From NCBI GenBank assembly GCA_905235355.1, contig CAJOLM010000012.1:1-15653 (forward strand): DNA of 15,653 bases. The letters run 5' to 3'. Made by a program: the position numbers and the translations under genes. Each line of letters opens with the position of its first letter. Position 1 is the stretch's first letter. The stretch is from an uncultured Elusimicrobiales bacterium. Lineage in GTDB: Bacteria; Elusimicrobiota; Elusimicrobia; Elusimicrobiales; Elusimicrobiaceae. This document shows positions 1 to 6,932 of this stretch, one piece after another. Below the pieces are notes generated by a model. The model had not been told where the DNA came from and did not search any database. It saw only the letters and a program-made list of their open reading frames with translations.

Positions 1-1
1 T

Positions 2-493
2 GACAGCAAAAACGCTTTCACACTTATTGAGCTACTTATCGTCGTACTTATCATTGGTATTTTAACAGCTATTGCCTTGCCGCAATATCAAAAAGCGGTC
101 ACGCGGGCGCGCCTTACACAAGCTATTGTGTTAACGCGCAGCGTGGCGGAAGCCGAAGTGCGCTACTGCCTGGCAAACGGCAGTTTGGCAACTAAACTGA
201 CAGATTTAGACATTGAGTTACCAGCTGCATTTTCTATGAGCGCGGACGGAACGAGTGCTAGTGGAAATGAGTATCGTTTTGGAATATGGGTCAATGACGC
301 AGGCACCGGTGGTGCAGTAATTGGAAAATATCAAGGAATATCTTACCTGCAAAATTTTTACCCGTGCAGGCTGGGGGGCCAATCTTGCCGTGCCAATGAA
401 AATGATACACTTAGCCAATCAGTTTGTTTAGGTATGGGTGGTGAATATACCGCTACGTATGAAGGGCTAAAAGACTATCGGCTTAACCTTTAA
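2..493 (+). CDS. Type IV pilin-like protein (5' end outside window)
   Basis: Prepilin-like protein exported to the inner membrane and probably assembled into a type IV pilus or pseudopilus. The reading frame is already open at base 2 (D-S-K-N-A-F-T-L-I-E-L-L...), so only a few N-terminal residues are missing. It has the class III signal A|FTLIE, with Ala rather than Gly before the prepilin peptidase cut, Glu at mature position 5, and a hydrophobic helix ending in ALPQYQKAV. Four cysteines follow: one in the alpha-helical part (RYCLANG) and three in the C-terminal half (YPC, QSC, SVC), suggesting a disulfide-closed D-region. 163 residues are visible. The stop lies inside the 3' end of ligA on the other strand (11-bp overlap), with no terminator between them. 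Its N-terminus closely resembles that of the pilin at 10824-11327. The family is clear; whether it is the major pilin, a minor pilin or a pseudopilin cannot be told. Confidence 0.88.
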   Translation, partial: DSKNAFTLIELLIVVLIIGILTAIALPQYQKAVTRARLTQAIVLTRSVAEAEVRYCLANGSLATKLTDLDIELPAAFSMSADGTSASGNEYRFGIWVNDAGTGGAVIGKYQGISYLQNFYPCRLGGQSCRANENDTLSQSVCLGMGGEYTATYEGLKDYRLNL

Positions 494-2468
494 TCATTTC
501 AAAAAACTCGTCTGGAGAAAGCACGGGAACGCCCAGTTCTTGTGCTTTTTTAAGCTTGCTTCCGGCGGCTTTGGCTGCCACTACAAAAGAGGTTTTGGCC
601 GATACGCTGCCGCTGGTTTTGGCGCCGTGTTGGCGCGCCAGCTGCTCGGCCTCGGTGCGGGTCATACCTTCCATTTCTCCGGTAAACACAACGGTTTTAC
701 CTTCTAATACGCGCGAGGAAACCTGCTTTTCGGGTTGCGTAAAATTAAGCCCGATTTTGCGCAGCTGTTCAATTTGCTCACGCGCCGTCGGGTCGTGGAA
801 AAAATCATACACACTTTGGGAAACCGCCGCGCCAATGTCGGGAATTAATTGCAATTCTTCCGGGGTGGCTTTCATTAAATTATCCAAATGATGAAAATGG
901 TCCGCCAGCACTTCTGCCGTCTTGGCCCCCACAAACGCAATCCCCAACGCAAAGAGCAAGCGCGAAAGCGGCCGCTTTTTGCTGGCCTCTAATCCGTCCA
1001 GCAGATTTTGCGATTTCTTTTCTTTGAAATTTTCTAAAGACAGCAAATGGAAAAAATTGAGTTCATATAAATCCGTGATATGCGTGACAAATTGGCGCTC
1101 CACCAGTTCGTCCACCACTGCGTCACCCATGCCTTCAATATCCATGGCTCCGCGGCTGGCATAGTGCAAAATGCGGCCCTTGATTTGTGCCGGACAAGAC
1201 GGATTGACGCAATAATATCCCACTTCGCCTTCGGCCTTATACACCGGGCGTCCGCATGACGGACACTGCGTTGGTGGGAGAATATCTTGTTGGCCTAAAT
1301 GCTCCACCACTTTGACCACTTTGGGGATTACCTCGCCCGCGCGCTCAATAATTACTTTATCGCCTACGCGTATGCCTAATCGTTTAACCTCATCAAAATT
1401 GTGGAGCGTGGCATTAGAAATGACTACACCCGCACACGAAACCGGTTGCACCTGGGCTACGGGTGTGACAATGCCAGAACGCCCGACGGAAAAAAGTACA
1501 TTATTAACGGTTGTAGTCACTTGTTCGGCGGGATATTTAAAGGCAATAGCCCAGCGCGGGCTTTTGGCGGTACTACCCAAAATACTTTGCTGCGTAAAGG
1601 AATTTACTTTAATGACCAGCCCGTCGGTATCAAAGGCCAGGTCATGGCGCTTGTTGTCAAAGTCGTGATAAAACTTAATAATTTCCGTCAGCGAAGTAGT
1701 TTGCAACCGCACCGGGGAAACATCAAAACCCCATTGGCGGCAGGTATCAATAAACGCGCTAAAGCTGCCCGCTTGAATATCCCCGCGCCCAAAGGAGTGC
1801 GCGAAAAAGCGTAAGGGCCTTTCAGCGGCGATAGCAGGGTCTTTTTGGCGCAGCGATCCGGCGGCAGCATTGCGGGTATTAGCAAAAATGATTTGATTGC
1901 GCGCGGCTTGCTTTTCATTTAAAGCGGCCAGGTCAGCTTTGTTTAAATAAATTTCTCCGCGCACTTCCAGCACGCCCGCAGGCGCACTAGACAGGCGGTG
2001 CGGTATGCCATGCACGTGCAGCACATTGGCGGTAATATCCTCGCCGGTTTTTCCGTCGCCGCGGCTGGCGGCGGTGGTCAGCACGCCGTCCACATAGGTT
2101 AGCGAGCAAGATACCCCGTCTATTTTGGCTTCCAGTACCATTTCAAAACTATCGCTGCCAAGCAGCTTGGCGCAGCGTTCGTGCCAGGCTTGCACATCTT
2201 CGGCATTGTACGAATTGTCCAGGCTCATCATAGGCACGCCGTGCATAACCGGAGCAAATGTAGCGCTTGCGTGGCCGCCCACTTTTTGGGTGGGGGAATC
2301 GGCAGAGGCAAATTGAGGATATTGGGTTTCTAACGCTTTAAGCTGTTGGTACAGCTCATCATATTGGGTATCGGACAAGATGGGATCGTCCAAATCATAA
2401 TACCGGTGATTGTGAAATTCTATTTCTTTGCGTAAACGTGCAATTTCTTCGGCAGGACTGGCTCCCAT
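483..2468 (-). CDS. ligA: NAD-dependent DNA ligase LigA
   Basis: Seals nicks in DNA during replication and repair using NAD+ as adenylate donor. At 661 residues it is full length for the family. In order: an N-terminal NAD-binding Ia region (HNHRYYDLDDP near residue 20); an adenylation domain with the catalytic lysine K115 in LEAKIDG, SRGDGKTGED at 135-144 and DGLVIKV at 282-288; an OB fold (VGRSGIVTPVA); a four-cysteine zinc finger (C402, C405, C420, C425); helix-hairpin-helix repeats (FVGAKTAEVL, LIPDIGAAVS); and a C-terminal BRCT domain from about 586 (GKTVVFTGEM). All expected residues are present. The ATG lies 11 bases after the nusB stop, so the two are probably co-transcribed. The 3' end overlaps the convergent pilin gene by 11 bp. 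No terminator is visible at its 3' end. Confidence 0.98.
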   Translation of the reverse strand: MGASPAEEIARLRKEIEFHNHRYYDLDDPILSDTQYDELYQQLKALETQYPQFASADSPTQKVGGHASATFAPVMHGVPMMSLDNSYNAEDVQAWHERCAKLLGSDSFEMVLEAKIDGVSCSLTYVDGVLTTAASRGDGKTGEDITANVLHVHGIPHRLSSAPAGVLEVRGEIYLNKADLAALNEKQAARNQIIFANTRNAAAGSLRQKDPAIAAERPLRFFAHSFGRGDIQAGSFSAFIDTCRQWGFDVSPVRLQTTSLTEIIKFYHDFDNKRHDLAFDTDGLVIKVNSFTQQSILGSTAKSPRWAIAFKYPAEQVTTTVNNVLFSVGRSGIVTPVAQVQPVSCAGVVISNATLHNFDEVKRLGIRVGDKVIIERAGEVIPKVVKVVEHLGQQDILPPTQCPSCGRPVYKAEGEVGYYCVNPSCPAQIKGRILHYASRGAMDIEGMGDAVVDELVERQFVTHITDLYELNFFHLLSLENFKEKKSQNLLDGLEASKKRPLSRLLFALGIAFVGAKTAEVLADHFHHLDNLMKATPEELQLIPDIGAAVSQSVYDFFHDPTAREQIEQLRKIGLNFTQPEKQVSSRVLEGKTVVFTGEMEGMTRTEAEQLARQHGAKTSGSVSAKTSFVVAAKAAGSKLKKAQELGVPVLSPDEFFEMIKG

Positions 2469-2479
2469 AGTGCCCCCGG

Positions 2480-2890
2480 TTATTTACGTTCTTTTTTTAG
2501 TTGATCCAGAAGTCCGTTGATAAATTTGCCGGAATTATCCGTGGAGTATTTTTTGGCAAGTTCAATCGCTTCATCTATGACGGCAGGGATAGGGGTTCTC
2601 TCGGTACTAAATACTAGCTCGTAAGCAGCCATGCGCAAAATCGCGCGGTCCACCACCGACATACGTTCAATGGTCCAGTTGCGTGCGTATTTGGAAACCA
2701 GGGCATCAATTTGCGGCAAATTGCCCGTTGTGCCGTTGACCAAATCTTGGCAGAAGGAAAAATTGTCGCCCAATTCGCGTTTGAAATCAGCCGCGTACGG
2801 AGCCACTTTTGTACCGTCTAACATTTTGGCACTATCGGCATAGTATAAACATTGTAAAGCACATTCTCTGGCCATTCTGCGGTTGCTCAT
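2480..2890 (-). CDS. nusB: Transcription antitermination factor NusB
   Basis: Binds NusE (ribosomal protein S10) and boxA RNA in the complex that keeps RNA polymerase processive over rRNA operons. The 136-residue all-helical protein has the family pattern throughout: RRMARECALQCLYYAD at the N-terminus, NWTIERMSVVDRAILRMAAYEL in the middle (about residues 71-92), then IPAVIDEAIELAKKYS and the closing FINGLLDQL. The start ATG is preceded by GAGG about 8 bases upstream on the minus strand. It is the first gene of a nusB-ligA pair, 11 bases apart. In many bacteria nusB neighbours riboflavin or lumazine synthase genes; that linkage is absent here. Confidence 0.96.
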   Translation of the reverse strand: MSNRRMARECALQCLYYADSAKMLDGTKVAPYAADFKRELGDNFSFCQDLVNGTTGNLPQIDALVSKYARNWTIERMSVVDRAILRMAAYELVFSTERTPIPAVIDEAIELAKKYSTDNSGKFINGLLDQLKKERK

Positions 2891-3011
2891 AGAGAGATAC
2901 CTCGTAGTAAGTTAATTTATTCTACTAAATTTATAGACGTCCCGCACAAGCGCTTGCAGGGCCCAAAAACATATAGGCCCTTTGGTCAGCAAATTCTAGG
3001 CCCAAGGACTC

Positions 3012-3039
3012 ATGACAAACCGTTGCCGAACTATATACT
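3012..3039 (+). promoter_or_regulatory. Sigma-70-type promoter for the gene at 3074
   Basis: ATGACA at 3012-3017 (5 of 6 match to the -35 consensus) and TATACT at 3034-3039 (5 of 6 match to -10) are separated by 16 bases. A transcript would start near 3046, giving a leader of about 28 bases that contains the ribosome site AAAGGAG at 3061-3067, six bases before the ATG. The prediction rests on pattern matching only. Confidence 0.55.
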
Positions 3040-3073
3040 ATAAATGTAAGAGAGTTTTAAAAAGGAGCAAAAC

Positions 3074-3988
3074 ATGAAAAAGGGATTATTGTTGTTAGCA
3101 GTATTATTTGTTGGGTCTGTGACTTTTGCACAGAATTGCGGCTATAAGGGTGAATTTAACCGCGCGACCAAGCAAGTGCTTGCTTTGCAGCGTGCAGAGC
3201 TGCCGGGAGTATTTTATTTTGACGCGGAAGAAACCAACCCGGAAGAATATGTAAGAGAAATGACTTGCTTTCAAGAGCGTGTCAATTTATTTTATGCGAT
3301 TGAAGATGTATACCGCCGTAATCCGGATTCCTATAATGCGGCCTTTAACTATGCAAACGCCATGATGTGCCCAATTGATGAAATTGAAGGACCGGGTGAT
3401 GTTATATTGCCGAGCCGAAACGCAGACGAGGCTTTAAAAGCGTTGAAAAAAATAAAAGGCAAAAACGCAAATGATGTGGAAGTGTGGCAGTTAATTTATA
3501 AAGCCTATGAATACAAAATGTTCGGTAATCGCCGTGTGGGTGGTTTACCTATTCATAGATTTGCTGTAAAGGGTCAAGAAGTAGATATTTGGCAGTATGA
3601 CGAATATGGAAATGCCTACCAGTCTGTGCCTGATGGCGCGGTATTAATGGAAACAATTGACAACCTGACCCTTGCGGAAATTAAGGAAGTGTATGCAAAC
3701 GATTTTCCGGCTACGCGTGCCCGATTAGAAGCGTTTGAGAATATGGAGCGTCTCAATTCAGAGTATATATATTCTGATAATTATAAAGATGCAGCTTTGA
3801 TGTGTGAGGTGTTGGGCCAAAGCAAGAAGGTTGCTGCATATTTCAGCCTCGCGAAAAAATTGGAACAAGAATTAGAAGCAAACGAGCAACGTGAGCCGCA
3901 ACAAAGACAAGAAAAAATAGTCAAGAAAGCCTTGGAAAAAGACCTGTATAGCCAAGCTCTTAAGAATATGTATGACGCTTGGAAATAA
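3074..3988 (+). CDS. Exported protein of unknown function, helical and Cys-containing
   Basis: I do not recognise this 304-residue protein. It starts with a clear Sec signal peptide: MKK, a hydrophobic core, and a likely signal peptidase I cut after TFA at residue 19. The mature protein should therefore be periplasmic or extracytoplasmic. The body looks largely helical. It includes a stretch (about residues 80-150) reminiscent of tetratricopeptide-type repeats (NPDSYNAAFNYANAM, DEALKALKKIKG, NDVEVWQLIYKAYEY), but I cannot assign a defined TPR. Four cysteines (near residues 22, 65, 99 and 245) could form two disulfides. The C-terminal 60 residues are highly charged (KKLEQELEANEQREPQQRQ) and may be a coiled coil. 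The start is set by AAAGGAG six bases upstream. It has its own promoter and a strong terminator, so it is probably a single-gene transcript. Confidence 0.85.
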   Translation: MKKGLLLLAVLFVGSVTFAQNCGYKGEFNRATKQVLALQRAELPGVFYFDAEETNPEEYVREMTCFQERVNLFYAIEDVYRRNPDSYNAAFNYANAMMCPIDEIEGPGDVILPSRNADEALKALKKIKGKNANDVEVWQLIYKAYEYKMFGNRRVGGLPIHRFAVKGQEVDIWQYDEYGNAYQSVPDGAVLMETIDNLTLAEIKEVYANDFPATRARLEAFENMERLNSEYIYSDNYKDAALMCEVLGQSKKVAAYFSLAKKLEQELEANEQREPQQRQEKIVKKALEKDLYSQALKNMYDAWK

Positions 3989-4007
3989 ACACTTCTATCA
4001 TCTAATT

Positions 4008-4040
4008 AAAAATAACCCTATGAAAATAGGGTTATTTTTT
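4008..4040 (+). terminator. Rho-independent terminator after the exported-protein gene
   Basis: The stem AATAACCCTAT (4011-4021) pairs perfectly with ATAGGGTTATT (4026-4036) around a GAAA tetraloop. A run of six T (4035-4040) follows. Upstream A bases (4008-4010) can pair with the first T bases and lengthen the stem. It lies 20 bases after the stop at 3988. Confidence 0.92.
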
Positions 4041-4099
4041 GTTTACTTATATTACTTAATTTTCGGCCCGCGCAGGGGCGGAATATAAAGGGGGAAAAC

Positions 4100-5005
4100 A
4101 TGAAAAAAATTCTGTGGGTAGTAATCATAAGTATGCTATGTGCTTGGCCGGCCGCTGCCAAGCCGCGTACAGTAATGGGTAGCGTAGATTATAAAACGCA
4201 AGAAGCATATAATGTAGAATCCTTTTCAGCTTTAGTGGTACAGGGCCAGATTGAGGTAGAGTTTCAGCAAGCGGCGGAAGAGGCTTATACTGTTTCGTTT
4301 AACGGACCGTATAATTTGGCAGACCTGGTGGAGATTGCCAGTAAAAACGGTGTGTTAGAAATCCATTATAAAGAGCCGATTTTTGTACTAGGCGATCAGC
4401 AGTTGCGCGTGCAAGTATCTGCACCAGTGCTCAAACGCATTGAAATTAAAGAAGCCGGAGAAATACATATTCACGCGCCGCTAGCAGTGGACGAGCTGGA
4501 AATTATTGCGGGCGGTCAGGCGGAAATAGAGATTGACGAGTTGCAGGCGCAAGCGGTACGCGCAGATCTTACCGGCGAAGCGGGAGTGGAAATAGATCGG
4601 TTGACCTGTCAAACTTTGCAGGTGACAGCGGCAGACCGTGCCTCTTTTGATGCAGACCGTGCGGATTGTGACAGCGTGATGACGCAAGCAAATAACCGGG
4701 CGGATATTGCTATCACGGGGCTTAATGGTGCTACGGTTAGTGTGGAGAGCATGCATTCGTCCGAAACGGAAATCAAAGGCCGGGTACAGACTGCTTCTTT
4801 AATTGCGCGTGATCGCAGTGAAATTAATGCCAGCAGTTTGCAGGCAGAAAATGCAGATGTGATGGCAGAACGTTCAGCGCATATTGGCGTGCGTGTTTCC
4901 GACACGCTCAATGCTGAAACGCAAGGCCGAGGACTAGTAGAATATAAAGGCTGGCCGAAGCAAATTAACCGCACCGGAAAAGGAAAAGTACAGCCAGAGA
5001 AATAA
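4100..5005 (+). CDS. Exported GIN-domain (DUF2807) beta-helix protein
   Basis: 301-residue protein with an N-terminal signal peptide (MKKILWVVIISMLCAWPAAA, likely cut after residue 20), so probably periplasmic or on the cell surface. The mature part matches the GIN/DUF2807 'putative autotransporter adhesin head' pattern: an opening FSALVVQGQIEVEFQQ (about 42-57), then NGVLEIHYKE, then VQVSAPVLKRIEIKEAGEIHI. From there regular short beta rungs run to about residue 285 (repeated 'DELEI', 'AQAVRADLTG', 'ASFDADRADCDS', 'NRADIAITG', 'RSEINASSL', 'RSAHIGVRV'), which fits a right-handed beta-helix. Family members are common in Bacteroidota and their function is poorly known; adhesion is only a suggestion. 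The start follows the purine-rich AAAGGGGG at 4087-4094. It ends 18 bases before a strong terminator stem. No clear promoter is visible in the 111 bases upstream. Confidence 0.85.
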   Translation: MKKILWVVIISMLCAWPAAAKPRTVMGSVDYKTQEAYNVESFSALVVQGQIEVEFQQAAEEAYTVSFNGPYNLADLVEIASKNGVLEIHYKEPIFVLGDQQLRVQVSAPVLKRIEIKEAGEIHIHAPLAVDELEIIAGGQAEIEIDELQAQAVRADLTGEAGVEIDRLTCQTLQVTAADRASFDADRADCDSVMTQANNRADIAITGLNGATVSVESMHSSETEIKGRVQTASLIARDRSEINASSLQAENADVMAERSAHIGVRVSDTLNAETQGRGLVEYKGWPKQINRTGKGKVQPEK

Positions 5006-5023
5006 GGTTTATTTCTGACACGG

Positions 5024-5050
5024 ACCCCGGGGGATAACCCCGGGGTTTTT
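5024..5050 (+). terminator. Strong GC-rich terminator after the GIN-domain gene
   Basis: ACCCCGGGG (5024-5032) pairs with CCCCGGGGT (5038-5046) around a five-base loop GATAA. A T run at 5046-5050 follows. This is the canonical terminator of the gene ending at 5005. The same five T bases are also the start of the adjoining 30-bp inverted repeat. Confidence 0.93.
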
Positions 5051-5109
5051 GAGTACCTTACAGGCCACCCCAGGCTCCCGCCTGGGGTGGCCTGTAAGGT
5101 ACTCAAAAA
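5046..5109. repeat. Perfect 30-bp inverted repeat (4-base loop)
   Basis: The left arm 5046-5075 begins TTTTTGAGTACCTTACAGGC. The right arm 5080-5109 is its exact reverse complement, ending in AAAAA. The four-base loop is TCCC (5076-5079). All 30 pairs match. It lies between two convergent genes and between their two terminators. The T run is on the outer left side and the A run on the outer right, so as RNA it is a long hairpin without a downstream U tract and is not a canonical terminator on either strand. It could be a dispersed palindromic repeat, a transcript-end stabiliser, or a transcription roadblock between convergent units. Confidence 0.95.
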
Positions 5110-5150
5110 GTTCTATTAGGCCCAAATCTGGGACCCCCACCCAGACAAAT

Positions 5151-5176
5151 AAAAAAGGAGCCCCGAAAGGCTCCTT
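5151..5176 (-). terminator. Terminator of the sppA / membrane-protein unit
   Basis: Read on the minus strand, AAGGAGCC (5176-5169) pairs with GGCTCCTT (5162-5155) around the loop TTTCGG, and T bases continue to 5151. It lies 27 bases beyond the stop of the gene at 5204-5761. Flanking A bases at 5177-5180 make it partly bidirectional. Confidence 0.9.
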
Positions 5177-5203
5177 AAAAATACAGGGTAATACGTCTAA
5201 TTA

Positions 5204-5761
5204 TTAGTTGGCTAGTAACACAATTGTGCCGACAAACAACATCATAAGCACCAACGCAGGCACCAGCACAAAGCATAATGTAGCCACCGCTTTTTTCAGG
5301 CTAATTTGCACCGCGCGCGCCATATTCAATGCGGCAAAACCAAAGCGCAGCAGCAGCGTCACCAGCAGCAGCAAACATACCAGTGCTCCGCTATGCAAAC
5401 TCGGCACCATGGCCGCCACTAAGGCAAACCACAAAAGCAAGCCTTGCACAAAGCCGGACACCCCCAGCGCAATAAACAGCGCAGAAGGGCCATTATTTTC
5501 CGAAAAGAAATTCAGCACCAGACCCGACAAAGCCGCCCACACATATCCTACGGAAATCTCCAGCAGCCAGAAGAATAAAAACCGCCAGAAAAAACCAGGC
5601 GCGCTTAAGGCACTCCCTGTCCAAAAGAAACATACCCAGCACAAAGCAGCCACGCCGTAGCCCAAAAAGGCTGCGCCAAAATGCCGCTCCACCACCAGGT
5701 TACGGATAGCCAGGGCCGGATCTTTCCGGTATGAAAAATAAGCGTTTAAAAAAGACCGCAT
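5204..5761 (-). CDS. Five-TM inner-membrane protein, Yip1-like
   Basis: A 185-residue, very hydrophobic protein with about five membrane helices (roughly residues 29-50, 57-85, 95-118, 124-146 and 159-183) and a short basic N-terminus (FSYRKDPALAIRNLVVERHF). The size, helix count and layout resemble bacterial Yip1-domain proteins, whose molecular role is not established. I see no catalytic motif. The ATG is preceded by AGAGGAA, and the gene begins 9 bases after the sppA stop, so it is almost certainly translated from the sppA transcript. The shared operon hints at a membrane-maintenance role, which is inference only. A terminator follows at 5151-5176. Confidence 0.75.
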   Translation of the reverse strand: MRSFLNAYFSYRKDPALAIRNLVVERHFGAAFLGYGVAALCWVCFFWTGSALSAPGFFWRFLFFWLLEISVGYVWAALSGLVLNFFSENNGPSALFIALGVSGFVQGLLLWFALVAAMVPSLHSGALVCLLLLVTLLLRFGFAALNMARAVQISLKKAVATLCFVLVPALVLMMLFVGTIVLLAN

Positions 5762-5770
5762 AGTTTCCTC

Positions 5771-6850
5771 TTAAAACATCCACAAATAAGACACGTTTGG
5801 CGTGCTCATGCTTTGCAATTCTTTGCTCAAGCTTTTGCTTTCCGCTGCTGCGCCAAAAGAGAAAATCAGCTCACGCAAGCTGTCGCTTTTTTGGTTGATA
5901 ATTTTTGGGTCTTTCAGACCAGCCAGTTCCCCCGCCAACAAGCGAGCGGTTTCTTCGCCGCCTAATTTATCAATAAAACCCAAATTAAACGCACGCTGCC
6001 CGGTAAAGACACGGCCGTCCGTATATTCAGTCAAAACTTCCGGGCTCACCTGCGGGCGGCCTTGTTGCACGACGGCAAAAAATTGCGAATAAGTATCATT
6101 GACCATATCTTGCAACAAAGCTTTTTCGGCCTCTGTCATCGGGCGGTAGGCAGAGCCGATATCTTTGTATTTACCGGACGTAATCGGCGTAACCTGGATG
6201 CCCAGTTTATCAAACAGGCCCACTACATTACCCGCTTGCATAATGACACCCACAGAGCCGGTAATCGTGCCCGGTTCGGCCACAATTTTGTCTGCCGCCA
6301 TGGCCACATAAAATCCGCCGCTGGCTGCCACGTCGCGCATAAGGGCAACAATTTTTTTGCCTTTTTCTTTAGCGGCTAATAATTCACCGTAAATATCTTG
6401 TACAGACGCAACTGTACCGCCCGGAGAGTTAATGTCTAGCACAATGGCTTTCACATTATCATCTTTGGCCGCTTCGCGCACGCGTTTTGCAATGGCAGAA
6501 GCGGAATTGGAACGTCCGAACGGAGAGCTGTTTTCTTCTTCAGAGATAACGCCGCGTACTTTAATCCACGCAATGCCTTCTTTGTTGCTGTTTTTCTTAG
6601 AAGAAAAAGCGAAAGAAGATTTGTCTTTTTTTGTTTTTTCGGCGCAAGACATACCCGGCTTCATTGTTAAATAAACACCGCACACCGCCGACACACAAAA
6701 CGCCGCCAGTAATACAAAAAACCAAAATCCGCTACGGCCCGCACACGGTTGCCCGGCCGCCGCTTCTTGCGGCAACGGAATTTCTACCGGCGCAGATGCA
6801 GCCGGCTCGGCTGTTTCTTGCCCGGGGATATTTTTTTGTTCTTCTTCCAT
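5771..6850 (-). CDS. sppA: Signal peptide peptidase SppA (family S49)
   Basis: Inner-membrane serine protease that degrades signal peptides left after secretion. The 359-residue protein is the short, single-domain form. It has a Pro/Ala/Glu-rich cytoplasmic N-terminus (1-38), one membrane helix (about 41-62) and an extracytoplasmic ClpP-like domain. Visible motifs are LDINSPGGTVASV (138-150), the nucleophile S177 in VAASGGFYVA, TGSVGVI (197-203), and the general-base lysine K229 in GKYKDIGS. The S-K spacing of 52 equals that of B. subtilis SppA as I recall it. The start is set at 6850 because AAGGAGAG lies just upstream on the minus strand; the frame stays open further upstream, but that part runs into the dapA region and looks non-coding. 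It is first in a two-gene unit with the Yip1-like protein. Confidence 0.95.
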   Translation of the reverse strand: MEEEQKNIPGQETAEPAASAPVEIPLPQEAAAGQPCAGRSGFWFFVLLAAFCVSAVCGVYLTMKPGMSCAEKTKKDKSSFAFSSKKNSNKEGIAWIKVRGVISEEENSSPFGRSNSASAIAKRVREAAKDDNVKAIVLDINSPGGTVASVQDIYGELLAAKEKGKKIVALMRDVAASGGFYVAMAADKIVAEPGTITGSVGVIMQAGNVVGLFDKLGIQVTPITSGKYKDIGSAYRPMTEAEKALLQDMVNDTYSQFFAVVQQGRPQVSPEVLTEYTDGRVFTGQRAFNLGFIDKLGGEETARLLAGELAGLKDPKIINQKSDSLRELIFSFGAAAESKSLSKELQSMSTPNVSYLWMF

Positions 6851-6881
6851 ACTTCTCTCCTTACATATAAAATCTCCCTTC

Positions 6882-6887
6882 ATTATA
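6882..6887 (-). promoter_or_regulatory. -10 element of the sppA promoter
   Basis: A perfect TATAAT read on the minus strand. Transcription would begin near 6875, giving a leader of about 25 bases containing AAGGAGAG. No good -35 box is seen at the expected distance (6904-6911), so this is the -10 element only. It overlaps the region where the dapA -35 would lie. Confidence 0.45.
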
Positions 6888-6895
6888 CAAATTAA

Positions 6896-6904
6896 TGCTA
6901 GAAT
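6896..6904 (+). promoter_or_regulatory. Extended -10 promoter of the dapA operon
   Basis: TGCTAGAAT has the TGn extension and TAGAAT (5 of 6 match to -10). There is no convincing -35, as is usual for extended -10 promoters. The start would fall near 6911, giving a leader of about 37 bases. That is too short for a lysine riboswitch. Confidence 0.5.
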
Positions 6905-6918
6905 AGTTGGGAGAAATA

Positions 6919-6932
6919 CCGCACGCGTGCGG
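6919..6932. promoter_or_regulatory. 14-bp palindrome in the dapA leader
   Basis: CCGCACGCGTGCGG is a perfect palindrome lying roughly 8-21 bases after the predicted dapA transcription start and four bases before the ribosome site AGGAGG (6937-6942). As DNA it resembles a dimeric-repressor operator. As RNA it could form a 5-bp hairpin with a CGCG loop beside the ribosome site. The function is not known. Confidence 0.4.

Noticed and set aside
5208..5660. 150-codon open frame antisense to the Yip1-like gene
   Set aside because: It is a shadow of a hydrophobic gene; the translation is low in complexity and Ser/Lys/Thr-rich, with no ribosome site or family match.
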